This document shows, piece after piece, positions 29,060-38,043 of a stretch of 64,000 nt of DNA (position 1 is its first letter; every line of letters begins with the position of its first letter). Both the position numbers and the translations under genes were made by a program. This DNA is from Lacrimispora xylanisolvens (lineage in GTDB: Bacteria; Bacillota; Clostridia; Lachnospirales; Lachnospiraceae): NCBI RefSeq assembly GCF_002934545.1, contig NZ_PTJA01000001.1:620001-684000 (forward strand), in the 5' to 3' direction. Below the pieces are notes generated by a model. That model saw only the letters and a list, made by a program, of their open reading frames with translations, did not search any database and was not told where the DNA came from.

Positions 29060-29640
29060 AATTATGGGGAATCATGAACACCCGTCATAGCGGGTGCGCG
29101 GTGTTTGTTACACAAAAAAATCACCTTTCCGTTATAATAAGGTTGTTCAAGCCAATTTATAACGATAGGAAAGGTAATTTTAATGGCCAATAAGGCAAAC
29201 AGTTTGGCACATACCAAATGGATGTGCAAGTATCACATAGTGTTCACACCAAAGTACAGGAGAAAAATAATTTATAACCAGTACAAGGAAAGTATTAGAG
29301 ATATTCTGAAACAACTATGTGGATACAAAGGTGTAGAAATATTGGATGGTCATATAATGCCCGACCATATCATATGCTAGTAAGCATTCCACCTAAACTG
29401 AGTGTATCACAATTTATGGGATATCTCAAAGGAAAAAGTGCGCTTATGATCTTTGATCAGCACGCAAATTTAAAGTATAAGTTTGAAAACCGACATTTTT
29501 GGGCAGAGGGATATTATGTGAGTACAGTCGGTCTTAACGAGGCAACTATAAGAAAGTATATCTAGGAACAAAATGCAATGGATAAATTGAGCGTCAAAGA
29601 GTATGAGGACTCTTTTAAGGGTAATGTTATTTACAATTAA
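29060..29640 (+). mobile_element. IS200-type insertion sequence, truncated at the right
   Basis: A left-end hairpin (CACCCG/CGGGTG at about 29078-29096) stands about 90 bases before a Y1-transposase gene, as in IS200/IS605 elements. The right end, which should contain another hairpin beyond the gene, is not seen: at about 29633 the sequence passes into a repeat of 17409 onward. The exact left boundary is approximate. Confidence 0.65.
29183..29640 (+). pseudogene. IS200-type Y1 transposase, frameshifted
   Basis: The N-terminal half reads MANKANSLAHTKWMCKYHIV and continues to ILDGHIMPDH. A one-base loss near 29372 breaks the HUH motif (expected PDHIHMLV), and the other frame then carries MLVSIPPKLSVSQFMGYLKG and the catalytic tyrosine region WAEGYYVSTVGLNE. 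A stop at 29563-29565 interrupts the last 25 residues (AMDKLSVKEYEDSFKG). Two lesions make it inactive. Confidence 0.85.
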
Positions 29641-29850
29641 ATTAGAATAATTGAATAATTCTGTTACTATGGATATTTATGAAGAGTATATTACAATATA
29701 TCATTAGGAAACAATGGGAAGTTGTGATCCCTTGATAAATCTTGCACCGAGAAATCAGTTGTATTTGTATTCAAATTTCAAAACATTTGGAAATATTATC
29801 TATGACCTTTTGTTTTGTTTGTGGATATAAAGTGTATGATCAAGTTGCTC
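29633..29850 (+). pseudogene. Decayed duplicate of the 17.4 kb promoter region joined to a piece of the 19.1 kb GT2 gene
   Basis: Bases 29633-29720 match 17409-17490 with small changes (shared runs include AATTAGAATAATTGA and TTCTGTTACTATG). Bases 29768-29840 match the coding segment 19533-19610 of the GT2 gene, including a 20-base identity over ACATTTGGAAATATTATCTA, but with a short deletion that breaks the frame. The ~2 kb that separates the two segments in the intact operon is absent. The segment 29841-29963 holds nothing I recognise. Confidence 0.75.
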
Positions 29851-29963
29851 CATGCTCAATAGTGGAGTTAAGGATATGGAAAATTAAGAATTATTAAATG
29901 ATAACATTTTAATATATATAAAATTAAGGTTTAAAATTCATTTTTACTAGCAGTTATCACAAT

Positions 29964-31139
29964 TTATTCTTTTATTATACTGCTATAAATATCGAACATA
30001 GCATCATCGACTTTTTCCCTGCAAAAACTTTTTGCTCGGATCGCATTTCTTTTGCCCATTTCTTCTAATGATTTTTTGCTATTCAGGATTAAAAAGATAG
30101 CCTGACTATATGACGATATATCAGTAGGCTGTTTTACCAAAATACCCCCATCACACACATCTATTGCTTCTACTGCACATTTTCCCATTAAATCTCTGCT
30201 TCCACGTATATCAGAACAAATTACGGGTAGGCCATAAGCCATAGCTTCTAATAGTGCCATTGGCAATCCTTCCTGGTACGAAGGGAATATAAAAAGGTCT
30301 GAAATTTGAAAGATATCCATCATATCATTTCGATATCCTAAAAAGGATATATGTTCAGATACATTCAAATTTTCTGCCAAGTCTTTTAAATAGTATTCTA
30401 ACTCTCCCTGACCACAAATAATGTAATGGAAAGGAATTGTACCAATAAAATTTTTATAGTATTGAATTGTTCTAATAATTGTCTCATGATTTTTTCGTTT
30501 TATTAATTCTCCTGAAGATAATAAGATGAATTTATCAGCAGGAAGTCCTAGTTCTTGTTTTTTACCACTTTTGTTAATTGATTTTTTTACTTTATTGATA
30601 TCCAGACCTACTCCCGGAATATAGTTAACATGCTTTGCATGAAAATGTTTTTGTGCTCTTTTATAATCTTCTTGATTAATACATATCAATTGATCTGTAA
30701 AGAATGATAGTAATTTTTCCACTGGATAATAAAATAACCAGTTAATATATGAGGCACCTTTAAAAAAGTGAAACCCGTGGGCCGTATATATTACAGGACC
30801 AGTTTTTGTTGCGTGGGCTGCAAGCCTGGCAATGACGCTGCCCATTGGGGTATGGCAATGCACAAGATCAAAGTGTTCCTTTATCATCAATCGTTTCAAT
30901 TGATGGTAAACATTTATATTATGAATATTAAATGGGCTGCGTACAAAATCTATCTGGTGCTGAATAATCCCAGTACCGTCCAAGCGTTTATTATCTTTTC
31001 CGTAGGCAGGTGTATTATAATTGGTAGCATAATGAATCTCATATCCCATGCTTTGTAAAATATGAACATTTGACATTTCAAATTGTGGTATGAATCCACT
31101 AACTGTTGTCACTAATAATGCTTTTCTAGGGGGGATCAT
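29964..31139 (-). CDS. GT4-family glycosyltransferase
   Basis: A 391-residue GT-B enzyme. The N-terminal acceptor domain begins KALLVTTVSGFIPQFEMSN and includes DLVHCHTPMGSVIARLAA and YTAHGFHFFKGA. The donor domain has LLSSGELIKRKNHETII and the EGLPMALLEAMAYGLPVI motif with its two catalytic-region glutamates. This arrangement fits WcaJ-locus style EPS glycosyltransferases acting on the cytoplasmic face. ATG 31139 is preceded by AAGGAG. It is alone on its strand, next to insertion remnants, and low in G+C, so it is a leftover or a single-gene addition to the surface-glycan set. Confidence 0.88.
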   Translation of the reverse strand: MIPPRKALLVTTVSGFIPQFEMSNVHILQSMGYEIHYATNYNTPAYGKDNKRLDGTGIIQHQIDFVRSPFNIHNINVYHQLKRLMIKEHFDLVHCHTPMGSVIARLAAHATKTGPVIYTAHGFHFFKGASYINWLFYYPVEKLLSFFTDQLICINQEDYKRAQKHFHAKHVNYIPGVGLDINKVKKSINKSGKKQELGLPADKFILLSSGELIKRKNHETIIRTIQYYKNFIGTIPFHYIICGQGELEYYLKDLAENLNVSEHISFLGYRNDMMDIFQISDLFIFPSYQEGLPMALLEAMAYGLPVICSDIRGSRDLMGKCAVEAIDVCDGGILVKQPTDISSYSQAIFLILNSKKSLEEMGKRNAIRAKSFCREKVDDAMFDIYSSIIKE

Positions 31140-31683
31140 AATAAACTCCTTAAGCAGAATATATTTAAATGGGGCGGTTTTGTTTTTTATTTACTTATTT
31201 TGTATATTTACACATTTACGTCATCAACATATAGATATAAAAACGTTTGGATTAAAAGTTAAGGATATCTATTTTATTCTCTTTACCTCAAACTATTATA
31301 TTACTTTTATACAGTGATAGCAACTAAATCTGAAATAAACCAATTTATCTTTTATTTTTTTAGGCTGATACAGATAAGTGCCTTCAGCAACCTATTCTTC
31401 AACTTTTAAAAATATATAGTTTGTGTATGTAAATCTTACAATCTACTCCATTCCTAATAAGTTAAAAAACAAAACAGATCAATAAGTCATAATTAATTTC
31501 GGGTTTTATATCTCCCTAAGCGATATGATAAATTATCCGCAACATGGTATAACGCTATAGATAATCTCAATTTATGAGCCCACTCCAATACCGTATTTTA
31601 ACATGCTGCATACCGCCCAATCAAGCGGAGCTTGTTTCATTCAACCGACTGACGAAAACAATCAGATTAAGGAGGAATTATTT
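31140..31683. other. Gene-free interval
   Basis: A+T-rich upstream region shared by the divergent GT4 gene and the tail-collar-like operon. No convincing reading frame, and no promoter scored well; a TATAAC at about 31544 is a weak candidate. A short frame from 31603 lies in phase with the next gene but lacks a ribosome site. Confidence 0.5.
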
Positions 31684-31932
31684 ATGGATCCATTAATTGG
31701 CCAAATTCAGTTATTTCCCTATAACTTTGAACCAAGAGGCTGGATGCTCTGTGATGGAAGATCATTAGAAATTGCTTACTACCAGGCATTATATTCTCTA
31801 TTAGGTATCACCTTTGGAGGAAATTCTACTAGTTTTAAGCTGCCGGACTTGACAAATGCAAATCCCCTTGCTGTAACCAATCAGATGAAATATTACATTG
31901 CAGTCGAAGGTCTGTATCCCCAGAGACCATAA
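31684..31932 (+). CDS. Small tail-collar (microcystin-dependent-protein-like) protein, copy 1
   Basis: An 82-residue protein from ATG 31684 with AAGGAGGAA just upstream. It carries the collar signature GQIQLFPYNFEPRGWMLCDG, then YQALYSLLGITFGG and FKLPDLTN. Family proteins are usually longer and are seen in phage tail fibres or as stand-alone MdpB-like proteins; here only the collar core is present. There is no signal peptide. The next gene codes for a close relative. Confidence 0.75.
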   Translation: MDPLIGQIQLFPYNFEPRGWMLCDGRSLEIAYYQALYSLLGITFGGNSTSFKLPDLTNANPLAVTNQMKYYIAVEGLYPQRP

Positions 31933-31971
31933 TTTTGCAGTGATTTCTGGATAAGAAAGGAGAGAAGATAC

Positions 31972-32217
31972 ATGGATGAAGTTTTGTTAGGTCAAATATT
32001 ACTTGTACCCTATACGTTTGCTCCTATGGACACAGTGTATTGTGATGGTAAGGAATACCCGATACTGCAATATCAGGCGTTGTATTCTTTGCTTGGAAAT
32101 ACATTTGGAGGCAATGTTAATACCACATTTTGTATACCCAATTTAAAGGGGTTTGAGCCAAATCCCGGTGTTCATTATGTTATTGCCATGTATGGTTACT
32201 ATCCGACCCGGTCATAG
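31972..32217 (+). CDS. Small tail-collar (microcystin-dependent-protein-like) protein, copy 2
   Basis: An 81-residue paralogue of the preceding protein: GQILLVPYTFAPMDTVYCDG, YQALYSLLGNTFGG and FCIPNLKG align in the same order. It starts at ATG 31972 after AAAGGAGAG, 39 bases downstream. Again no signal peptide or membrane segment is seen. The two probably arose by tandem duplication and may pair with each other. Confidence 0.75.
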   Translation: MDEVLLGQILLVPYTFAPMDTVYCDGKEYPILQYQALYSLLGNTFGGNVNTTFCIPNLKGFEPNPGVHYVIAMYGYYPTRS

Positions 32218-32282
32218 TCATCAGGCTGGGTATGAGAGAATAACCGTATTTCAATTTACCGGAAAGGATTGATGAGATAAAT

Positions 32283-33299
32283 ATGGGTAAAAATTTAGCT
32301 TTAAATGCGGACATAACTGCAAGCAGTTATGTCGATCCTTACGAACCTGGAAGAGCTGTAAATGGTATAGTGAGTGACCCAACCTCCAGATGGCTGTGCG
32401 CTGCATTGCCAGGATGGCTGCGTCTGGATCTGAATAAATCATGCTGGATCGGTGAATGGACAGTGAAAAGTATTAGTGGATATGCTGGCTGGCCGGCCGA
32501 TTATCGTATGACTTCATTTAGTTTGGAAAGAAGTATAGATGGGACTAATTGGATCACAGTTGATTCTGTAACAAGCAATACATATAATGTTTGTACCCGT
32601 GTGTTGGCCAGCCCCGTATATGCCAGATATTTCAGGCTCTTTGTTCCTAATAATGGAGGACTACAAGCCAATAAATCCGCGGCGTCTGTCATGGAGCTGG
32701 AGCTGGTAGAAACAGAAGTAGACGTACTGACTTCATTGGTAATAAAAGATAAGGAAGAACACACAGCACTGCTGACTCCGGCATTCCATCCAGATACACT
32801 GTCATATACTTCCAATGTGGGATATGATTCTGATTGCATCACAGTAATTCCGGTTGCATCAAAAACTACGGCAGCTATTACGGTTAATGGGCAGGAATTG
32901 ATAGGGGGAAAAGCTTCTGTTGCGATGACCAGTGGTTTGAATAACGTTGAAATTAAGGTGACTTCAGCAGTCGGTTATACAGTGACTTATATGGTAACTG
33001 TTACAAGGGCCAGCAGCCCTTATCTGGCTTCTGTGACAATGACAGGATTCCGCATACCCGGTTTTTCAAAGACCACGTATAGTTATAATCTTACAACCCG
33101 GAATCTTGCCAGTACAAAAGTCACTCCTACACCTGAAGATCAAGAAGCAGTTGTTATCATTTCTTTAAATGGCACCACATTTAACAGCGGTCAGGCAATA
33201 TCACTTATTAAAGGCTTAAATCCAATCAAGATTGTGGTAGCTTCTAAGACCGGATTTGATAGCAGAACCTATATTTTCAATATAAATAAGACGTCATAA
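32283..33299 (+). CDS. Discoidin (F5/8C) domain protein with cadherin-like domains, no signal peptide
   Basis: A 338-residue protein. Residues 3-142 match the F5/8 type C fold (KNLALNADITASSYVD, AVNGIVSD, SRWLCA, WLRLDLNKSCWIGEW, YARYFRLFV). Two beta-sandwich repeats of the cadherin-like (PF12733) type follow: LTSLVIKDKEEHTALLTPAF with NNVEIKVTSAVGYTVTYMVTV, then YLASVTMTGFRIPGFSK with LNPIKIVVASKTGFDSRTY. It begins with MGKNLALNAD, so no export signal is present although the domains are of an extracellular type. It follows the two collar-like genes on the same strand. Binding of a glycan is the expected activity of the discoidin domain. Confidence 0.78.
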   Translation: MGKNLALNADITASSYVDPYEPGRAVNGIVSDPTSRWLCAALPGWLRLDLNKSCWIGEWTVKSISGYAGWPADYRMTSFSLERSIDGTNWITVDSVTSNTYNVCTRVLASPVYARYFRLFVPNNGGLQANKSAASVMELELVETEVDVLTSLVIKDKEEHTALLTPAFHPDTLSYTSNVGYDSDCITVIPVASKTTAAITVNGQELIGGKASVAMTSGLNNVEIKVTSAVGYTVTYMVTVTRASSPYLASVTMTGFRIPGFSKTTYSYNLTTRNLASTKVTPTPEDQEAVVIISLNGTTFNSGQAISLIKGLNPIKIVVASKTGFDSRTYIFNINKTS

Positions 33300-33319
33300 T
33301 ATTCAAAAATATTTTCAGC

Positions 33320-33357
33320 GGCATAGAGGAGGAAGCTTGTTTCCCCTCTATGCCTTT
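33320..33357 (+). terminator. Hairpin terminator after the discoidin-domain gene
   Basis: GGCATAGAGG (33320-33329) pairs with CCTCTATGCC (33345-33354); a short T-run follows. The adhesin gene downstream probably has its own expression or relies on read-through. Confidence 0.65.
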
Positions 33358-33384
33358 GAGAATTGTATGGGAGAGAGGGATTGA

Positions 33385-36300
33385 ATGTTTTTAAATAAAA
33401 AGTTACGCTGCTTAAGCGGGATGCTCACTGTGGTACTGCTTGTTACTACAGTCCCAGTGTGTGTTTATGGTGAAACAGGAGAATTATTAAGTTCAGAAGA
33501 TCAGGATGCAACCTCAATTTCAGGCTGGGTTGGAAACATTGATTACAACAATAATTTTGATTTTTCCACGGTGTTCCCAGAGAAAGACTGGTATCAGTAT
33601 AATCAACTAAATCTGGCTGGAGAAACTTCACCTAAGGATGTGAACGACAATGATAATAACAGCGATATTATTGAATACTGTACTGCATATCATACAAAGA
33701 CTCCGGGTGTGGGAAAGATTTATAAGGATTATACTTTAAACACTCCGGGATATTATTATTTAAATGCTTCTGCTCAGGTTTTTCCCTATATGAATACAGA
33801 TAAAGGAGCGCTGCGAATTGAATTGTACGATAATGAAACAGGAAGTGGCGAGCCTGTTGGGAGCAGTTATGAGGTGAGTAAGAGCGCAGCTGGGATAAGC
33901 ACAAGTATTCCCGCCTGGGAAACAGTTGCGGTGCCATCTCTGTATGTAAAATCAAATGTTAAAATGATACGTGTTGTGCTGGAAGCTGAAGTCACTTACC
34001 CGGACGATGCAGGTGACTATGTGGATTTTGACGGTCTGAGTGTTATGCTTACGGGCGCAGCCGCACCTCCCATTATCTCAAATTTAGATGGAGATACAGT
34101 GTCATTTACAGAAGGAGGATCTGCAGTACCTCTGGATAAAGACAGTAATGCCACAGTAAAAGTAGACTCCGCGCGCGGCAGTTCCTATACTGGCGGTTCA
34201 GTTACTGCTTCCATTACCAGTAATAAAGTTACTTCAGAAGATGTGCTTGAAATTGCTCAGACAGGTGGGATCACACTTTCCGGTAGCAACGTCCTCTACA
34301 GCGGAACATCTATTGGCTCGTATTCAGGAGGCACTTCAGGATCAGGATTAACCGTTTTACTAAATTTAAATGCAAATGATACCAATGTTGAGGCATTAAT
34401 AAAAGCGATCACATACAAAAACACAAATATAGTAAAACCAGATACAAAACCAAGAACGATTAAGGTAGCTGCAGTAGATAATCTTTACCATTCAGAACCG
34501 GTTTACACAACCGTTAATGTGCAAGGTGTAAACTATCCTCCTGTCAGAAAAAGTAATGTAGGAGCCAGCGTATCAGCCAGTTTGCCAGTTAAAACCGCAT
34601 TTTCTGTGGACTTAAGTACAATATTTGAGGACCCGGATACGGACTTTATGACCTATAAAGTAAAGATTAACGACACGTCGTTTGTATCAGCAGGAAACAA
34701 TTACTCCTATACCCCTTCCCCAGCAGGCACATATACCCTTGTATTTATTGCTAATGACGGAACGGTGGACTCTTCAGACACCTATACTGTAACACTTAAT
34801 GCAGTTAATACAGCACCAGTAAGGAAAAGCGGAGTGCCAGCATCTAAATCGGAAAACGTTACAAAAGGTGATCCTATTAACATTAATTTAAATGATATTT
34901 TTGAGGATGCCGATCATGATAATTTAAATTATAAGGTAAAAGTGAATGGGGGAGCAGAAACTGCGGCAAATGATGTGCTACCCTATACTCCATCAGTTGT
35001 TGGACCGTTAACCCTGGAATTTATAGCAAATGACGGAATTGCGGATTCGGAAGATACCTATACTCTAAATTTGAATGTGAAGGCGGCCAACACGCCGCCA
35101 GTAAGGCAGGATGATATAAATGAAGTGGTACCAGAAAGTATAGCAGTTAATAAACCATATATAATCAATCTAAATACAATATTTCAGGATAATGAAGGTG
35201 ATTATTTAACCTATAAGGTAAAGGTAAACGGAGGTGCGGAAGAGACAGCAGATGCGCACTATTCATTTAAACCAACCTCCGCGGGAACCAATATGCTGGA
35301 ATTCAGAGCGAATGATGGATCAGTCGATTCCACAGAGACCTATACAGTAATACTCACGGCAGTAAATACGATTCCAAATCGAAAAATTGATATAGGAGCC
35401 GCTACAACCGAAAATATAACAGTCAATACCACCTATGCATTAAATCTAAGTACAATATTTGAAGATGAGAATCAGGACACGTTAAACTATAAAGTAAAAG
35501 TTGACGGGGGTACTCAAACGGCAGCTGACAAAGATTATACTTTTGTACCGGATCAGGTTAGAACGTATACACTGGAATTTACCGCCAATGACGGAACTGC
35601 CGATTCTACAGATACCTACAAGGTAACTCTGAATGCAAAAGCAGCAAACACACCTCCAGAAAGAAAAAGCGGAGTAAGTGAGTCCGTAGTGGACAGCGTG
35701 GCAGTCCATAAAACCTACTCCATTCATCTAAATGAAATCTTTGAAGATGTTGATCATGATGCTCTGACCTATAAAGTAATAGTAAATGGCGGGGTGGAAG
35801 AAACAGCAGATGCAAGTTATTCCTATAAGCCTACCGCTATAGGTGCCAATACACTGGTATTCAGAGCCAATGATGGATCAGCCGATTCCACAGATACCTA
35901 TACGGTAACGCTCAATGCCGTTAATACAATTCCAGAGAGGATAAGTGGGGTAGATGGGGCAGAGTCCGCAACAATAATAGTCAATCATGCTTATACACTG
36001 GATTTGGATACAATATTTGTTGATGAAAATAAGGACGATTTGACCTATAAAGTAAAAGTAGACGAGGAAGTAGAGAAGTCTGCTGCCAGGAACTATTCCT
36101 ACACACCGACAGAAGCCGGAACATATACACTGGTATTCAAAGCCAATGACGGAACTGCCGATTCAGAAGATACCTATACCGTAACTTTATCAGCAACCAA
36201 AAATGCGTTGAGATCTATTACATCTCCTGCGCCGGTTACTGGAATAGCAAATGGCGTATCAAAAACTGCTTCTGCACTAGGGTTGCCTGAGAATGTATTT

Positions 36301-37803
36301 CTTGAGACTGAAATGGGTGAGGTATCCGCAGAAGTTACCTGGGACGTGGAAGGAAGCTCCTATAATACAGATCAGAAGGAAGAGCAGGCGTTTGATGTGG
36401 AAGGAACTGTGTTTCTTCCTGACGATGTATATAATCCAGATGGAATATCCCTTCAGGCAACGATCCATGTTACTGTAAATGCTGAGGTGCCGGTTAATAA
36501 AGTTCTGGAGAGTATCTCAGCATTACCCGCTGTAACAGGGGTTTCCAATGGCGCATCAAAAACTGCTTCTGCACTAGGGCTGCCTGAGAATGTGAACCTT
36601 GAGACAGATAAAGGAACTGTATCAGCTGTTGTAACCTGGGACGTAGCAGCAAGCTCCTATGATCCTGAGCAGAAGACAGAACAGACCTTTACCGTGGAAG
36701 GAACCGTGACTCTTCCAGACAAAGTGGTGAATCCCAATGATATCCCTCTTACTGTGGCCGTTGAAGTAACAGTGGATGCCGAATCAGCAACAGATAAAAT
36801 CCTGGAAAAAATTTATCCTCTGTCTGCGATAAAAGGAATTACCAACGGAACTGCCAAAACAGTTACTGCCCTGGGAATACCGGCAAAAGTTACGTTAGGA
36901 ACCAATTACGGAAACGTCCAGGCAGATGTGGTCTGGGATTTAGAATCAAGCGCCTATGATCCGTTACTAAGTGAAGAACAGAGCTTTACCGTGGAAGGAA
37001 CCGTAGTACTTCCAGACAACGTGATTAATCCCAGTGGAATCCCACTTGATGTAATCATTCACATAACGGTTTTGGAAGAACAGGAAGAGCAGGAATACTA
37101 CACTCTTCGAATCAAAATAACAAAAAGGCCGGATAAAGTCAGCTATACACTGGGAGAAGACCTGGATACACAGGGTCTCGAAGTAACCGAATATCAGAAA
37201 GCCAGTCCTTCCAATGCAGTCAGAAAAACAGCTTTATCAGAGGGACAGTATGATCTGGAATACAATCTTACCAGAACAGGAACCCGGACGGTTAAGGTTA
37301 TATATTATGCAGCTGACCGGTATGGAAATGAGAAAGAGTTCACAGATGATTTCACAGTCACAGTAAAAGCGCTTCCCAGAGACGATAGTGATGATGATGA
37401 CAGAGAGATTACAGAACCCGGAAAACGAACGGGCGGAGACGATGATCATTATTACCCGGGCAGCTGGCAATCAGATGAAAATGGCTGGAAGATAATCGGA
37501 AAAGATGGAAGCCGACCGGTAAACCGGTGGGTGTATACGGACTGGAAAGGAACAAATAACTGGTATTTCTTTGATGAAAACGGATATATGGTAACTGGCT
37601 GGTTTGAATACAGAGGAAGTGTGTATTATTTAAATCCGGTCAGTGACGGGAAAAAGGGATATATGTATACAGGCTGGAACATGATTGATGGGAAATGGTA
37701 CTATTTCAGTGAGGCAGCAGATGTCACCAAAGGTTCCATGCTCAAAGATACCGTAACACCCGACGGACATCGTGTAGGGCCGGATGGAGAACGTATTTCA
37801 TAA
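33385..37803 (+). CDS. Large modular surface protein ending in choline-binding repeats
   Basis: A 1472-residue secreted protein. Signal peptide 1-29 (cleavage near VYG); residues 35-225 form a beta-rich, jelly-roll-like region. Residues 226-385 form another beta-domain. Next come six ~88-residue cadherin-like repeats starting with N-x-x-P-x-R and ending near DTYTVTLNA. Three Ig-like domains of the Big_4 type follow (GASKTASALGLPENV, TFTVEGTVTLPD), then one Big_3-like domain (KRPDKVSYTLGEDLDTQG). An Asp-rich linker leads to about six wall-binding repeats (NNWYFFDENGYMVTGW). No protease or hydrolase motif is seen. The repeats should hold it on phosphocholine- or glycan-decorated wall, with the rest projecting outward as an adhesin or scaffold. 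Confidence 0.85.
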   Translation: MFLNKKLRCLSGMLTVVLLVTTVPVCVYGETGELLSSEDQDATSISGWVGNIDYNNNFDFSTVFPEKDWYQYNQLNLAGETSPKDVNDNDNNSDIIEYCTAYHTKTPGVGKIYKDYTLNTPGYYYLNASAQVFPYMNTDKGALRIELYDNETGSGEPVGSSYEVSKSAAGISTSIPAWETVAVPSLYVKSNVKMIRVVLEAEVTYPDDAGDYVDFDGLSVMLTGAAAPPIISNLDGDTVSFTEGGSAVPLDKDSNATVKVDSARGSSYTGGSVTASITSNKVTSEDVLEIAQTGGITLSGSNVLYSGTSIGSYSGGTSGSGLTVLLNLNANDTNVEALIKAITYKNTNIVKPDTKPRTIKVAAVDNLYHSEPVYTTVNVQGVNYPPVRKSNVGASVSASLPVKTAFSVDLSTIFEDPDTDFMTYKVKINDTSFVSAGNNYSYTPSPAGTYTLVFIANDGTVDSSDTYTVTLNAVNTAPVRKSGVPASKSENVTKGDPININLNDIFEDADHDNLNYKVKVNGGAETAANDVLPYTPSVVGPLTLEFIANDGIADSEDTYTLNLNVKAANTPPVRQDDINEVVPESIAVNKPYIINLNTIFQDNEGDYLTYKVKVNGGAEETADAHYSFKPTSAGTNMLEFRANDGSVDSTETYTVILTAVNTIPNRKIDIGAATTENITVNTTYALNLSTIFEDENQDTLNYKVKVDGGTQTAADKDYTFVPDQVRTYTLEFTANDGTADSTDTYKVTLNAKAANTPPERKSGVSESVVDSVAVHKTYSIHLNEIFEDVDHDALTYKVIVNGGVEETADASYSYKPTAIGANTLVFRANDGSADSTDTYTVTLNAVNTIPERISGVDGAESATIIVNHAYTLDLDTIFVDENKDDLTYKVKVDEEVEKSAARNYSYTPTEAGTYTLVFKANDGTADSEDTYTVTLSATKNALRSITSPAPVTGIANGVSKTASALGLPENVFLETEMGEVSAEVTWDVEGSSYNTDQKEEQAFDVEGTVFLPDDVYNPDGISLQATIHVTVNAEVPVNKVLESISALPAVTGVSNGASKTASALGLPENVNLETDKGTVSAVVTWDVAASSYDPEQKTEQTFTVEGTVTLPDKVVNPNDIPLTVAVEVTVDAESATDKILEKIYPLSAIKGITNGTAKTVTALGIPAKVTLGTNYGNVQADVVWDLESSAYDPLLSEEQSFTVEGTVVLPDNVINPSGIPLDVIIHITVLEEQEEQEYYTLRIKITKRPDKVSYTLGEDLDTQGLEVTEYQKASPSNAVRKTALSEGQYDLEYNLTRTGTRTVKVIYYAADRYGNEKEFTDDFTVTVKALPRDDSDDDDREITEPGKRTGGDDDHYYPGSWQSDENGWKIIGKDGSRPVNRWVYTDWKGTNNWYFFDENGYMVTGWFEYRGSVYYLNPVSDGKKGYMYTGWNMIDGKWYYFSEAADVTKGSMLKDTVTPDGHRVGPDGERIS

Positions 37804-37871
37804 TACGACAACATTTAAAAAGCCTATTTCACCATTTATTCAGTAATAGAATATGTATCCCCCAGATACAA

Positions 37872-37924
37872 AAAAGAAAGAGCGCATACAGTATAAAAAC
37901 GATCTGTTTGCGCCCTTTCTTTTT
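37872..37924 (+). terminator. Rho-independent terminator after 33385-37803
   Basis: A 15-base arm at 37872-37886 pairs with 37910-37924 with one mismatch; the right arm ends in a T-run. Nearly symmetrical A/T flanks could also make it work on the minus strand. Confidence 0.75.
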
Positions 37925-38043
37925 GCTGCATTATGAAAAAATATTTTTATTGCTATATTTTTCCATAAATAGTAAAATAAACAAAAATACACGAAATTTA
38001 ATGCATGATCGGCAACAGATCCGGGGGAAGAATTAAACAAATA

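Noticed and set aside
31684-33299. Part of a prophage
   Set aside because: Collar-like domains suggested it, but there are no capsid, terminase, portal, integrase or lysis genes nearby.
34540-36200. Tandem DNA repeats as a CRISPR or satellite array
   Set aside because: The periodicity of about 265 bases is that of the cadherin-like protein repeats; units diverge at the DNA level and there are no spacers.
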